From the NCBI RefSeq assembly GCF_000759345.1, contig NZ_JPZL01000003.1, positions 124,001 through 188,000 on the forward strand: DNA of 64,000 nucleotides, in the 5' to 3' direction. Position 1 is the stretch's first letter. Every line of letters begins with the position of its first letter. The notes under the pieces were generated by a model. The model worked only from the letters and a program-made list of their open reading frames with translations. It did not search any database and had not been told where the DNA came from. Source of the DNA: Litchfieldella xinjiangensis (GTDB taxonomy: Bacteria > Pseudomonadota > Gammaproteobacteria > Pseudomonadales > Halomonadaceae). The position numbers and the translations under genes are program-made. Shown in pieces: positions 41,119-49,702 of the stretch.

Positions 41119-41145
41119 TAAAGATTCACGCATCTCTGCCGATAA
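41119..41145 (+). promoter_or_regulatory. Near-consensus sigma-28 (FliA) promoter
   Basis: TAAAGATT at 41119-41126, exactly 11 bases, then GCCGATAA at 41138-41145. This matches the flagellar sigma factor consensus TAAAGTTT-N11-GCCGATAA at 15 of 16 positions. It points at a 75-codon gene starting at 41195, and no other plus-strand gene follows within 2.7 kb. Confidence 0.88.
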
Positions 41146-41194
41146 AGCTGTTATCCCGTTTCATTTCATTCCCCTTCCTGTCGGAGATGACCGC

Positions 41195-41422
41195 TTGCGA
41201 ATTTCACGGACACGCCAGACCAGCAAGAAGCCCGAAAACATCTATAGCGACAAGGATATCGAAGGCATGCTGGTGCTATTGATCTATTCAGGGCGCCACC
41301 AGACGGCCGAACCGCTGTTCACCGAAGCCCGCAAACTGCTGCCCGGTGTGGACACCAGCCAACTCGACCGCGTCGCCAATGGCCTGGCAAGCCAGCTCAA
41401 GGCCAACGGCATCGCGATGTAG
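41195..41422 (+). CDS. Small unknown protein with flagellar-type promoter
   Basis: This encodes 75 residues with a TTG start at 41195, with GGAG upstream at 9 bases. The protein has a basic N-terminus (MRISRTRQTSKKPE), then a probably helical part: YSDKDIEGMLVLLIYSGRHQ, TAEPLFTEARKLLPGVDTSQ and LDRVANGLASQLKANGIAM. There is no signal peptide, transmembrane helix or cysteine. I recognise no family. A 15/16 match to the sigma-28 consensus lies 50 bases upstream, and the gene stands alone between trhO and the convergent allA, with only 16 bases before allA's stop. The promoter implies a motility, chemotaxis or late flagellar role, but this is inference. Confidence 0.72.
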   Translation: MRISRTRQTSKKPENIYSDKDIEGMLVLLIYSGRHQTAEPLFTEARKLLPGVDTSQLDRVANGLASQLKANGIAM

Positions 41423-41438
41423 AAATCGGTGCTTCAGG

Positions 41439-41933
41439 TTACTGCGCGTCGCACGTGACGCGCAGCTTGAGGGGATACTCCTCGCAGTTATTCCCCTCCC
41501 CACCTCGATCGATGACCAGAAATTCCCCCTCACGATCCAGTACCGACTGGATCGCATGCCAGGTGCCGGCCCGGTAGTTCACCCCCTGTCGACCATCCGT
41601 GACGAAGGCGCGCACCTCACTCGGCTCGATCTTTTCCCCCGGGGGCGCCACCACCACTATGAAGCGCTCGCCATGCAGCGGCATGAATGCCTGACTGCCC
41701 AGCGGGTGCCGCTCGAGGAAATCGAGCTCCAGGGGGAGGGCGATCGGCTGGCTGACGAAAAGGTTGATCAGTGTACGGGCGCCCTCGCCCAGGATTTCGA
41801 CCTTGGCCAAGTCGTGGTAACGTCGGGTGCGTCCGGCGTTGATATGAAAATAGTCGCTACCGCGTGTGTCGATGACCTCGCCGAACGGTGCGAAGGCCTC
41901 GGGTGTCAGCGGCTCGGCATTCAATTCCAGCAT
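41439..41933 (-). CDS. allA: Ureidoglycolate lyase
   Basis: AllA splits (S)-ureidoglycolate into glyoxylate and urea, the last step of allantoin use. The 164-residue product has the family sequence: PEAFAPFGEVIDTRG near 12-26, FVSQPIALPLELDFLERHPLGSQAFMPL, VVVAPPGE and YRAGTWHAIQSVLDREGEFLVIDRG with the metal/active-site histidine. It is the last gene of a three-gene minus-strand group after allE (10-base gap) and puuE. The glyoxylate it makes can enter the TCA cycle through glcB in this window. Confidence 0.93.
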   Translation of the reverse strand: MLELNAEPLTPEAFAPFGEVIDTRGSDYFHINAGRTRRYHDLAKVEILGEGARTLINLFVSQPIALPLELDFLERHPLGSQAFMPLHGERFIVVVAPPGEKIEPSEVRAFVTDGRQGVNYRAGTWHAIQSVLDREGEFLVIDRGGEGNNCEEYPLKLRVTCDAQ

Positions 41934-41943
41934 GACTTACTCC

Positions 41944-42801
41944 TCAGCGAGCGCCGAAGGGCGACAGTTTCATGTGCCGGTTCACATCCTTGTAGAGCAG
42001 GTAGCGAAACGGCCCCGGGCCTCCGGCATAGCACGCCTGTGGGCAAAACGCGCGCAGCCACATGAAATCGCCGGCCTCGACCTCGACCCAATCCTGGTTG
42101 AGGTGATACACCGCCTTGCCCTCGAGCACGTAGAGGCCGTGCTCCATCACGTGGGTCTCGTCAAAGGGAATCACCCCGCCTGGCTGGAAGGTGACGATAT
42201 TGACGTGCATGTCGTGGCGAATATCGTCGGGATCGACGAAGCGCGTGGTGGCCCAGCGCCCTTCGGTATCCGGCATTTCGCGAGGCGCAATGTCGTTCTC
42301 GTTGGTCACGAAGGGCGCCGGCACCTCGATACCCTCGACGAACTCATACGCCTTTCGAACCCAGTGGAAGCGGACGGGCGCTTCACTCTCGTTGCGAAGC
42401 TGCCAACGGCTTCCCGGTGGCAGGAAGGCGTAGCCTCCCGGCCCCATGCGGTGCGGTTCGCCAGCCAGGGTCAGGGTCAGTTCGCCCTCGACCACGAACA
42501 GCACCCCCTCGGCAGCGGGGTCCAGCTCGGGCTTCTCGCTACCCCCACCCGGCGCAACGTCCATGATGTATTGCGAGAAGGTCTCGGCGAACCCCGACAA
42601 AGGCCGCGACAGGACCCACAAGCGAGTCTTGTCCCAGAAGGGCAACTGGCTGGTGACGATATCGCGCATCACCCCCTTGGGGATCACCGCATAGGCTTCG
42701 GTGAATACCGCACGATCGGACAATAGTTGCGTCTGTGGCGGATGCCCCCCGTGGGGCGCGTAGTAGTTGCGACTGGGCATGGTCGGTCTCGATGGATTCA
42801 T
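41944..42801 (-). CDS. allE: (S)-ureidoglycine aminohydrolase (bicupin)
   Basis: This enzyme releases ammonia from (S)-ureidoglycine to give ureidoglycolate. The 285-residue product is a bicupin with RNYYAPHGGHPPQTQLLSDRAVFTEAYAVIPKG at the N-terminus and the C-terminal metal cupin FDETHVMEHGLYVLEGKAVYHLNQDW (His, His, Glu and later His). The start at 42801 overlaps the puuE stop by ATGA; an ATG seven codons later, right before SRNYYAPHGG, is an alternative. It sits between allA and puuE in the probable operon puuE-allE-allA. Confidence 0.92.
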   Translation of the reverse strand: MNPSRPTMPSRNYYAPHGGHPPQTQLLSDRAVFTEAYAVIPKGVMRDIVTSQLPFWDKTRLWVLSRPLSGFAETFSQYIMDVAPGGGSEKPELDPAAEGVLFVVEGELTLTLAGEPHRMGPGGYAFLPPGSRWQLRNESEAPVRFHWVRKAYEFVEGIEVPAPFVTNENDIAPREMPDTEGRWATTRFVDPDDIRHDMHVNIVTFQPGGVIPFDETHVMEHGLYVLEGKAVYHLNQDWVEVEAGDFMWLRAFCPQACYAGGPGPFRYLLYKDVNRHMKLSPFGAR

Positions 42802-43733
42802 GAATGCGCGGGATGCTGCTCGGCCCAGTGGCGGGCGATGTCGATCCGTCGGGTCACCCAGACCCGATCATGGGCCTCGATGTGGTCGAGAAAGCGCTGC
42901 AGGCCGCGGAAGCGACCGGGGCGGCCGACCAGGCGACAGTGCAAGCCGATGGAGAGCATCTTGGGGGTTTCCTCACCTTCGGCGTAGAGGACGTCGAAGG
43001 CATCGCGCAGATAGGTGAAGAAGTGATCGCCGGTATTGAACCCTTGGGGCGTGGCGAAACGCATGTCGTTGGTGTCCAGGGTATAGGGCACCACAAGGTG
43101 CTGATGCGCCTCCCCCTGGCTGTCCTCGACGCGCGTCCAGAACGGCAGATCGTCGCCGTAATAATCGCTGTCGTAGAGGAAGGTGCCTTCATCGACCACC
43201 AGGCGCCGGGTATTGGGCGTATCCCGGCCGGTGTACCAGCCCAGCGGCTTCTCGCCGTACAGCGACTGGAAAATATCGAGTGCACGACGCATGTGTTCAC
43301 GCTCGATATTTTCCGGCACCCCCTGGTAATGCAGCCAGCGCCAGCCATGGCAGGCCACTTCATGCCCCAGTTCACGGAAGGCGTGGGCCACCTCGGGGTG
43401 GCGTTCCAGCGCCATGGCGACCCCGAACACGGTCAGTGGCAGGTTGCGTCGCTCGAATTCCTTCAGGAGGCGCCAGACCCCGGCACGCGAACCGTATTCA
43501 TAGATCGATTCCATGCTCATGTGACGTTCGGGATAGGCCTCGGCGCCGACGATCTCGGAGAGAAATTTCTCGGAATGGCTATCGCCATGCAAGACACAAT
43601 TCTCACCGCCTTCTTCGTAATTGAGCACGAACTGAACGGCGATACGCGCCTGGCCCGGCCAGTTCGCCTGAGGCGGGTTCCGTCCGTAGCCGACGAGATC
43701 ACGCGGGTAGGCAGTCGTCGAGGGTGACGTCAT
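42798..43733 (-). CDS. puuE: Allantoinase PuuE (polysaccharide-deacetylase fold)
   Basis: PuuE opens the allantoin ring to allantoate without sharing ancestry with the metal-dependent amidohydrolase type. The 311-residue product has YPRDLVGYGRNPPQANWPG, FVLNYEEGGENCVLHGDSHSE and GWYTGRDTPNTRRLVVDEG, all typical of PuuE, plus a deacetylase-like barrel. It is the first gene of puuE-allE-allA, overlapping allE by 4 bases. A TTGTATACAT motif lies 28 bases upstream of its ATG, where it could control this operon and the divergent catalase. Confidence 0.93.
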   Translation of the reverse strand: MTSPSTTAYPRDLVGYGRNPPQANWPGQARIAVQFVLNYEEGGENCVLHGDSHSEKFLSEIVGAEAYPERHMSMESIYEYGSRAGVWRLLKEFERRNLPLTVFGVAMALERHPEVAHAFRELGHEVACHGWRWLHYQGVPENIEREHMRRALDIFQSLYGEKPLGWYTGRDTPNTRRLVVDEGTFLYDSDYYGDDLPFWTRVEDSQGEAHQHLVVPYTLDTNDMRFATPQGFNTGDHFFTYLRDAFDVLYAEGEETPKMLSIGLHCRLVGRPGRFRGLQRFLDHIEAHDRVWVTRRIDIARHWAEQHPAHS

Positions 43734-43760
43734 GGGGGCATCCTGGGTCGTTCTTGGAGG

Positions 43761-43770
43761 TTGTATACAT
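43761..43770 (-). promoter_or_regulatory. Candidate regulator site TTGTATACAT upstream of puuE
   Basis: The 8-bp core TGTATACA is a perfect palindrome. The same 10-mer occurs before uraD (52198) and a one-base variant before the racemase gene (45832). It sits 28 bases from the puuE ATG. Confidence 0.6.
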
Positions 43771-43810
43771 TAGAAAGCTATGCTGTATCCAAACAAGATT
43801 CAAGCACTTC

Positions 43811-43830
43811 GCCCCCGCAATGGCGGGGGC
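43811..43830. repeat. GC inverted repeat between puuE and catalase
   Basis: An 8-bp perfect inverted repeat (GCCCCCGC / GCGGGGGC) with loop AATG lies in the 249-base divergent region. No T-run follows on either strand, so it is not a terminator. It may form a leader hairpin. Confidence 0.4.
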
Positions 43831-43982
43831 ATGCCGCTCACCACGGCAATTGGCTGACGCTATGCATTCCATTGGCAAACTCAAGCCAGCACTGGCCGCT
43901 TGGCTGCTAAGCTCAATAGGCAATTTGCGAACGTGGCGCCGGCCAGCAGTACCGGCCTGGAACTAGAGCATAGGAGAAACGC

Positions 43983-45695
43983 ATGGATAACAAGGACCGG
44001 GTCCTGACGAATCGTCAAGGCCATCCCGTCAGTAACAATCAGTCCCAGCGCACCATTGGCAGCCGCGGCCCGGCGACCCTCGAGAATTACCAGTTTCTGG
44101 AAAAGATCAGTCATTTCGATCGTGAGCGTATCCCTGAGCGGGTCGTCCACGCGCGGGGGTTCGTGGCCTATGGGCAATTCGAGGCCACCGGCAAGATCGG
44201 CGATGAGCCGGCCTCTACCTATACGCGCGCCAAGCTGTTCCAGGACGCGGGCAAGAAGACCGATCTCGCCATTCGCTTCTCCACGGTGATCGGTGGCCGC
44301 GATTCGTCCGAGGTCGCCCGCGACCCGCGCGGCTTTGCCGTGAAATTCTATACCGAAGAGGGCAACTGGGATCTGGTTGGCAACAACCTGGCGATCTTCT
44401 TCATCCGTGACGCCATCAAGTTCCCGGACGTCATCCATGCGCTGAAGCCGGATCCCGTCACCTTCCGCCAGGAACCCAACCGCATCTTCGACTTCATGAG
44501 CCAGACGCCGGAGTCGATGCACATGCTGACGCACCTGTTCAGCCCCCGTGGAATTCCGGCGTCCTATCGCCACATGGAAGGGTTCGGCGTCAACACCTAC
44601 AAGATGGTCAATGCGCAAGGCGACACGGTCCTGGTCAAGTATCACTTCCATCCGCGTTGCGGCGTGGCGAGCCTGACCGACGAGGAAGCCGCCAAGGTGC
44701 AGGGCCAAGAGCTCGGCTCCGCCTCGAAGGATCTCTACGAAGCCATCGAGCGCGGCGACTACCCGCAGTGGGACGTCTACGTGCAGATCATGGAGGACCA
44801 CGAGCATCCCGAGCTGGAGTGGGATCCGCTGGACGACACCAAGATCTGGCCGGAAAAGGATTTCCCGCTGCGCCACATCGGGGTGATGACGCTCAATCGC
44901 AACGTGGACGATTTCCACAACGAAAACGAGCAGATCGCCATGGGCACCGGGGTCCTGGTCGATGGCCTCGATTTCTCCGACGACAAGATGCTGATCGGAC
45001 GGACGTTCTCCTACTCCGACACCCAGCGCTACCGGGTGGGACCCAACTACCTCCAGTTGCCGGTCAACCAGCCCAAGGGCGTCAAGGGCCAGGTGCATAC
45101 CAACCAGCGCGGTGGCGAGATGTCCTACGGGGTGGACCTGGCCCCGGGCCAGAACCCGCACGTCAACTACGAGCCGTCGATTCACCAGGGGCTCGAGGAA
45201 GCCGACCGCGAAGAGCCGAACAATCCGCCCGAGGTGAAAGGCCGTCTGACACGCAGCGTGCTGGAGCGCCGTAACGACTATCTGCACGCTCGCGGTCGCT
45301 TCAATACCATGATGGATTGGGAGCGTGACGACCTGATAAATAACATGGGCAATCTGCTCGGCCAGTGCGAACGTGACGTGCAGGAGCGCATGGTATGGCA
45401 CTTCTTCCTGGTTCACGATGACTACGGCAAGCGCGCGGCAGAGAAGCTCGGCATGTCAGTGGACGATGTCAAACACCTCCAGCCGCTGCCCAAGCAAGTG
45501 CTCACCGATGACGACAAGCAGCGTCTGCAAAACTTGGGCAACAACGGTGACGATATCAACCCGGAGGTCTGGGGTCAGTGGACCAGTTCCGTGGTCAATC
45601 ATCAGGCCAAGGCCGAGGATGTCCTCAATGGCACGGTGGGCAAGCTGGCCTACACCCAGCTCGGCGAGGCCCGTGAGACCAGCGACATGAAGTAA
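43983..45695 (+). CDS. Monofunctional heme catalase
   Basis: This enzyme breaks down hydrogen peroxide. The 570-residue product has the catalase layout: catalytic His56 in [11 protein letters not shown], the Asn-containing [15 protein letters not shown], and the heme-ligand Tyr344 in [14 protein letters not shown]-terminal part of roughly 90 residues after the catalase core ([20 protein letters not shown]) extends it beyond the usual ~480-500 of small-subunit catalases, but it is much shorter than large HPII-type enzymes. It has no signal peptide. It is divergent from the ureide operon and followed by a terminator. The urate-oxidising enzyme here uses cytochrome c, so peroxide from that step is not expected. 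Confidence 0.95.
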   Translation: MDNKDRVLTNRQGHPVSNNQSQRTIGSRGPATLENYQFLEKISHFDRERIPERVVHARGFVAYGQFEATGKIGDEPASTYTRAKLFQDAGKKTDLAIRFSTVIGGRDSSEVARDPRGFAVKFYTEEGNWDLVGNNLAIFFIRDAIKFPDVIHALKPDPVTFRQEPNRIFDFMSQTPESMHMLTHLFSPRGIPASYRHMEGFGVNTYKMVNAQGDTVLVKYHFHPRCGVASLTDEEAAKVQGQELGSASKDLYEAIERGDYPQWDVYVQIMEDHEHPELEWDPLDDTKIWPEKDFPLRHIGVMTLNRNVDDFHNENEQIAMGTGVLVDGLDFSDDKMLIGRTFSYSDTQRYRVGPNYLQLPVNQPKGVKGQVHTNQRGGEMSYGVDLAPGQNPHVNYEPSIHQGLEEADREEPNNPPEVKGRLTRSVLERRNDYLHARGRFNTMMDWERDDLINNMGNLLGQCERDVQERMVWHFFLVHDDYGKRAAEKLGMSVDDVKHLQPLPKQVLTDDDKQRLQNLGNNGDDINPEVWGQWTSSVVNHQAKAEDVLNGTVGKLAYTQLGEARETSDMK

Positions 45696-45720
45696 ACGAC
45701 AGGGTGATTCACCCCAACGA

Positions 45721-45749
45721 AACCGGACGCCAAGGCGTCCGGTTTTTTT
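45721..45749 (+). terminator. Rho-independent terminator after catalase
   Basis: A perfect 10-bp stem (AACCGGACGC / GCGTCCGGTT, 45721-45744) with a CAAG loop is followed by seven Ts. It lies 25 bases after the catalase stop. Confidence 0.93.
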
Positions 45750-45831
45750 ATGTCTGCAGGAATCCAGACCCTCGCCTTTTCGTTCAAAAAGTATCTCCCC
45801 ATGCTTGCACTCAGGAGGCGCGATATCTATT

Positions 45832-45841
45832 TTGTGTACAA
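45832..45841 (+). promoter_or_regulatory. Candidate regulator site TTGTGTACAA upstream of the racemase gene
   Basis: This differs by one base from TTGTATACAA, and so resembles the sites before puuE and uraD. It lies within the longer inverted repeat TTTTGT-GT-ACAAAA (45830-45843), 75 bases from the start codon. Confidence 0.55.
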
Positions 45842-45850
45842 AAGCCGATT

Positions 45851-45869
45851 TATTTGTTCACAACAAATA
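45851..45869 (+). repeat. AT-rich inverted repeat upstream of the racemase gene
   Basis: An 8-bp perfect inverted repeat (TATTTGTT / AACAAATA) with a 3-base spacer lies 8 bases after the TTGTGTACAA site. It is probably a second operator for a regulator of the transport genes. Confidence 0.5.
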
Positions 45870-45915
45870 TACGCAACTCGGCTTACACAATGGTTCGCCT
45901 CAGGAGCTCCACGGA

Positions 45916-46665
45916 ATGCACATCCGGGTCATCAACCCCAACACCACGGCGGCCATGACAGCCTCCATCGGCGAGGCAGCTCAAGCGATCGCTGCCCCGG
46001 GAACCCGTATTAGTGCCACTCAACCCGACCATGGGCCGGTCTCGATCGAAAGCCACTTCGACGAGGCGATCAGTGCCGTAGGGGTGGCCGAAGAAGTTCT
46101 GGCCGGCGAGCATGACCGTAACGACCCCATTAGCGCCTACATCGTTGCCTGCTTCGGCGACCCCGGCCTCCAGGCCGCCCGGGAGCTGACCCGTGCCCCG
46201 GTGATAGGTATCGCCGAAGCCGCCTTCCACGTGGCCAGCCTGATCAGCACCCGATTCTCCATCGTCACCACGCTGGGGCGCACCGCGATCATCGCCGAAC
46301 ACCTGCTCGACCAGTACGGCTTCGAACGCCACTGCCGCCGTATCCGAGCGGCGGAAATCCCGGTGCTGGAGCTCGAAGAGAATGCCGATGCCGCACTCGA
46401 GCGCATTATCGCCGAATGTCGCCGCGCCCGGGACGAGGACAACATCGGTGCCATCGTGCTGGGCTGTGGCGGAATGGCTCGCTTGACAGCGCGAATCAGC
46501 CACGAGGTCGGGCTCCCCGTGGTCGAGGGTGTAACCGCGGCTGTAAAGCTGGCCGAAAGTCTGGTCGGGCTAGGGTTGGGCACCAGCAAGCACGGTGATC
46601 TGGCTTTCCCAAGACCCAAGGCCTTCACCGGTCGCTACGAACACCTCTCGCATCTCGACCTGTAA
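45916..46665 (+). CDS. Asp/Glu/hydantoin racemase family protein, possible allantoin racemase
   Basis: The 249-residue product has the hydantoin/Asp-Glu racemase pattern: IRVINPNTTAAMTASIGEAA at the N-terminus and two active-site cysteines, Cys79 in VACFGDPG and Cys184 in VLGCGGMA. Members include HpxA-type allantoin racemase. Lying between catabolic genes and two NCS1 permeases, it may interconvert (R)- and (S)-allantoin. The start at 45916 follows GGAG; the open frame extends further upstream but lacks conserved sequence. It is the first gene of a probable group with the permeases, with a 149-base gap before the first. Confidence 0.82.
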   Translation: MHIRVINPNTTAAMTASIGEAAQAIAAPGTRISATQPDHGPVSIESHFDEAISAVGVAEEVLAGEHDRNDPISAYIVACFGDPGLQAARELTRAPVIGIAEAAFHVASLISTRFSIVTTLGRTAIIAEHLLDQYGFERHCRRIRAAEIPVLELEENADAALERIIAECRRARDEDNIGAIVLGCGGMARLTARISHEVGLPVVEGVTAAVKLAESLVGLGLGTSKHGDLAFPRPKAFTGRYEHLSHLDL

Positions 46666-46814
46666 CCGGGCGACGCAAGAGGCTTGAGACAAGAAACGAC
46701 AAAGAACAACGAAAAACACCAAGAATAACGAGCACGCCGCAAGAGACATCCCACCCCTCGATGGGTGGGGCGTAAAACAACAACACCGCCATTAGACCTT
46801 GCGAGGATAGAACG
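46666..46814 (+). other. T-poor, A-rich leader between racemase and permease genes
   Basis: From about 46681 to 46744 the plus strand is mostly A, G and C, with CAAGAAACGACAAAG-like stretches and almost no T. A 7-bp inverted repeat CCCACCC / GGGTGGG at 46750-46769 follows, without a T-run. The Shine-Dalgarno region of the permease lies at its end (GAGGATAGAACG). Confidence 0.4.
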
Positions 46815-48179
46815 ATGAGTCAAGAGTCCATACCGGTCCCGCCCCCGCTGGCCGGTACTCCCATTACCTTGAGCAAGGCTCCGGGGGACGAATCCCTGGC
46901 GCCTCAGAAAACCCGAATCATGGGGCGAAGCTCCTACTTCCTGGCCTGGTTCGGCGGCTGTGTGTCGATCGGTACCTTCGCCATGGGCTCGAGCGTGGTG
47001 GGCACCCTCAACCTGATCCAGGCCACCGTGGCGATCGCCATCGGCTGCCTGGTCATCGGTGTGGCACTGGCCATCAATGGCGCGCCCGGCTACAAGTACG
47101 GCATCCCCTTCATGGTCCAGGCGCGCAGTGCCTTCGGTTTCGGCGGGACACGACTACCGGGTCTGGTACGCGCGGTGCCGGCCATCGTGTGGTACGGCTT
47201 CCAGAGCTGGATCGGCGCCGGTGCGCTGAACATGGTCTCGGCCACGCTGTTCGGCTTCGATAACCTGGTCTTCTATTTCATTGCCTTCCAGTTCTTGCAG
47301 ATCGCGCTCTCCGTGCTGGGTTTTCAGGGCATCAAGTGGCTGGAGAACATCGGCAGCGCCTTCATCCTGGCGTCGCTGGTGTACATGTTCATTGCCACCG
47401 TGCAGCGCTACGGCGACCAGCTCTCCGCCAGCCTATTCACCATGGAAGGCTCATGGGGCATGCCGTTCTGGGGCGCCACCATGCTGTTCCTGGGTATCTA
47501 CAGCACCATGATGCTCAATGTCAGCGACTACGCTCGTGAACTCAAGTCGGGCAGCGGACCCGGGCTGCTGACCACCATCTATTCAATGTCGATCCTGCCC
47601 TGCACCCTGTTCATGGGCCTGATCGGCTTCATGGTGTCCGAAGCCACCGGGGTCAACGATCCCATCAAGGTCTTCGCCAACGCGGTCGACAACACCCCGC
47701 TATTGATGACCACGCTGCTGTTCATCGCCTTCGCCCAGGTCACCACCAACGTGCTCAATAACGTGGTGCCACCGACCTATGTGCTGATGGATATCTTCAA
47801 GCTTAAATTCCGTACTGCCAGCGTGATCGTTGGCCTACTGGCCTTCACCACCTTCCCCTGGGAACTGGTCAAGGACGAGTCTTCCGCCGGACTGCAGTTG
47901 TTTGTCCAGACCTATTCCGCCTTTCTGGGCCCGATCCTCGCCGTGCTGGTGGTCGATTACTACCTGATTCGCCGTCGTACGCTCGATCTCGACAAGCTCT
48001 ATGACGAGAACGGCCCCTACCGCGGCATCAATTATGCAGCCCTCATCGCCACCGGGGTGGGCATCGTCGCTGCGTTGTCTTTCTCTTCCGTGTCCTGGTA
48101 CGCCAGCCTGATTCCCGCTGGCGCGGCCTATTATCTGCTCATGCAGCACTGGGCGCCCTGCCAACGCTTCCGCCAATGA
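46815..48179 (+). CDS. NCS1 family permease (cytosine/purine-type)
   Basis: This 454-residue transporter has about 12 hydrophobic segments and the NCS1 nucleobase:cation symporter pattern: GCLVIGVALAINGAPGYKYGIPF near 77-99, QARSAFGFGGTRLPGLVRAV and ISFGFQSWIGAGALNMVSAT-like sequence. The group imports purines, pyrimidines, hydantoins or allantoin with sodium or protons. Inside a ureide island its substrate is likely urate, allantoin or a related purine, but this cannot be fixed by reading. It lies 28 bases before a second NCS1 permease and is probably cotranscribed. Confidence 0.88.
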   Translation: MSQESIPVPPPLAGTPITLSKAPGDESLAPQKTRIMGRSSYFLAWFGGCVSIGTFAMGSSVVGTLNLIQATVAIAIGCLVIGVALAINGAPGYKYGIPFMVQARSAFGFGGTRLPGLVRAVPAIVWYGFQSWIGAGALNMVSATLFGFDNLVFYFIAFQFLQIALSVLGFQGIKWLENIGSAFILASLVYMFIATVQRYGDQLSASLFTMEGSWGMPFWGATMLFLGIYSTMMLNVSDYARELKSGSGPGLLTTIYSMSILPCTLFMGLIGFMVSEATGVNDPIKVFANAVDNTPLLMTTLLFIAFAQVTTNVLNNVVPPTYVLMDIFKLKFRTASVIVGLLAFTTFPWELVKDESSAGLQLFVQTYSAFLGPILAVLVVDYYLIRRRTLDLDKLYDENGPYRGINYAALIATGVGIVAALSFSSVSWYASLIPAGAAYYLLMQHWAPCQRFRQ

Positions 48180-48207
48180 GTCGCCACCGAATAACAAGGC
48201 CTTCGAC

Positions 48208-49677
48208 ATGAACGACAGCAACCTGAATGACACTGACCTGAACGTACGCGGCGACGACCCGACGCTGTATAACGCCGACCTGGCGCCTATCCCGTATCAC
48301 AAGCGGACCTGGGGGGCCTTCGAGATATTCAATGTGTGGTCCAACGACATTCAGAGTCTGTTCGGCTACACCCTGGCCGCGTCGCTGTTCCTTACCTATG
48401 GGTTGAACGGCTGGGCGGTCATGGCCGCGATCATACTGGCCGGGGTGATCGTGATGTGGCTGGTCAACCTGACCGGCAAGCCCAGCGTCAAATATGGCAT
48501 TCCCTTCCCTGTCATGGTGCGTGCCAGCATGGGCGTACGTGGCGCCAACCTGCCAGCCATGTTGCGGGCAATCATCGGCATCTTCTGGTATGGCGTACAG
48601 ACCTACTTCGCCTCCACGGCGGTAACGCTACTGATCACGGCCCTGTTCGGCGGTGGCGATGGGGCGACGTTCCTGGGGCTGTCCGGCGTGGCGTGGCTAT
48701 CGTTCACCATCGTGTGGCTGTTCCAGATCGCGATCTTCTGGCAGGGCATCGAGCGCATCAAGCACTTCCTCAACTGGGCCGGCCCTCTGGTCTATGTGGT
48801 CATGATCGTGCTGATGATCGTGGTATGGGTACAGGCCGGCAGCGAGCTGATCCCGGCCATCGGCTCCATCTTCAGTCGCTCTGGCGAGGCCGGCGGCGGA
48901 ATCGGTGCCTTCCTGGCCATCGTCGGCACCATGGTCGCCTACTTCGCGGCGGTAGTGATCAATTTCGGAGATTTTACCCGCTTCGTGAAGAGCGAGCGGC
49001 AGATGAAGCTCGGCAACCTCCTCGGGCTTCCGCTCAATGTGGCCTTCTTCTCGTTCATTGCATTGATCATCACCGCCGGCACCTTGGTGCTGTTCGGCGA
49101 TGCCCTGACCAACCCCACCGACATCGTGGCGCGAGTCGACTCACTCCCGCTGACCATCGTCGCGGCACTGACGTTCTTCGCCGCCACCGTGGGCATCAAT
49201 CTGGTCGCCAACTTCATCCCGCCGGCCTATGACCTGGCCAACCTGTTTCCCAGCAAGGTCAGCTTCCGCACCGGCGGCCTGATCACCGCGATCATCGCCT
49301 TTTTCATCGGCGCGCTGTGGGTGTCGCTGATCAGCAAGATCGGCGTCCCCGGCTTCGTCAATGCACTGGGGGCCATCGTGGCGCCGTTCTACGGCATCAT
49401 CGTGGTCGATTACTACTTGGTGAAGCGGCAGCATCTGGATATGCAGCAGCTATTCTCGTCAGCTCCCGATAGTGCGTATTACTACGTCAAGGGATGGAAC
49501 CAGAAAGGGCTGGCGGCCTTCGGCCTGGCGGCCCTGTTCTCCATCGCCTCGGTGTGGGTGCCGGCATTGGCCGCCCTGCAGGGCTATGCCTGGTTGATCG
49601 GGGCGGGTCTTGGCGGTGCGATCTACTATGTGCTGATGCAGCGGCACGCGGCGGTTGCTCCGGCCCGCGGCGTCTAA
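48208..49677 (+). CDS. NCS1 family permease (allantoin/hydantoin type)
   Basis: The 489-residue product is a second NCS1 transporter, closer to the Mhp1/PucI branch: WSNDIQSLFGYTLAASLFL near 46-64, GKPSVKYGIPFPVMVRASMG and FWYGVQTYFASTAV (conserved Trp-Tyr-Gly). Its N-terminus is hydrophilic (NDSNLNDTDLNVRGDDPTLY). About 12 membrane segments are visible. Given its branch and its neighbours it is the better candidate for allantoin uptake. It is followed by an inverted repeat shared with the convergent gntR-type gene. Confidence 0.88.
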   Translation: MNDSNLNDTDLNVRGDDPTLYNADLAPIPYHKRTWGAFEIFNVWSNDIQSLFGYTLAASLFLTYGLNGWAVMAAIILAGVIVMWLVNLTGKPSVKYGIPFPVMVRASMGVRGANLPAMLRAIIGIFWYGVQTYFASTAVTLLITALFGGGDGATFLGLSGVAWLSFTIVWLFQIAIFWQGIERIKHFLNWAGPLVYVVMIVLMIVVWVQAGSELIPAIGSIFSRSGEAGGGIGAFLAIVGTMVAYFAAVVINFGDFTRFVKSERQMKLGNLLGLPLNVAFFSFIALIITAGTLVLFGDALTNPTDIVARVDSLPLTIVAALTFFAATVGINLVANFIPPAYDLANLFPSKVSFRTGGLITAIIAFFIGALWVSLISKIGVPGFVNALGAIVAPFYGIIVVDYYLVKRQHLDMQQLFSSAPDSAYYYVKGWNQKGLAAFGLAALFSIASVWVPALAALQGYAWLIGAGLGGAIYYVLMQRHAAVAPARGV

Positions 49678-49702
49678 TCGGCAGGCGTCCTGCATCAAAC
49701 GA

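Noticed and set aside
43811-43830. GC hairpin before catalase as a terminator
   Set aside because: No T-run on either strand and it lies between divergent starts; kept only as an inverted repeat.
43881-45416. 511-codon minus-strand frame opposite catalase
   Set aside because: The catalase reading is complete and conserved; the opposite frame shows typical antisense composition.
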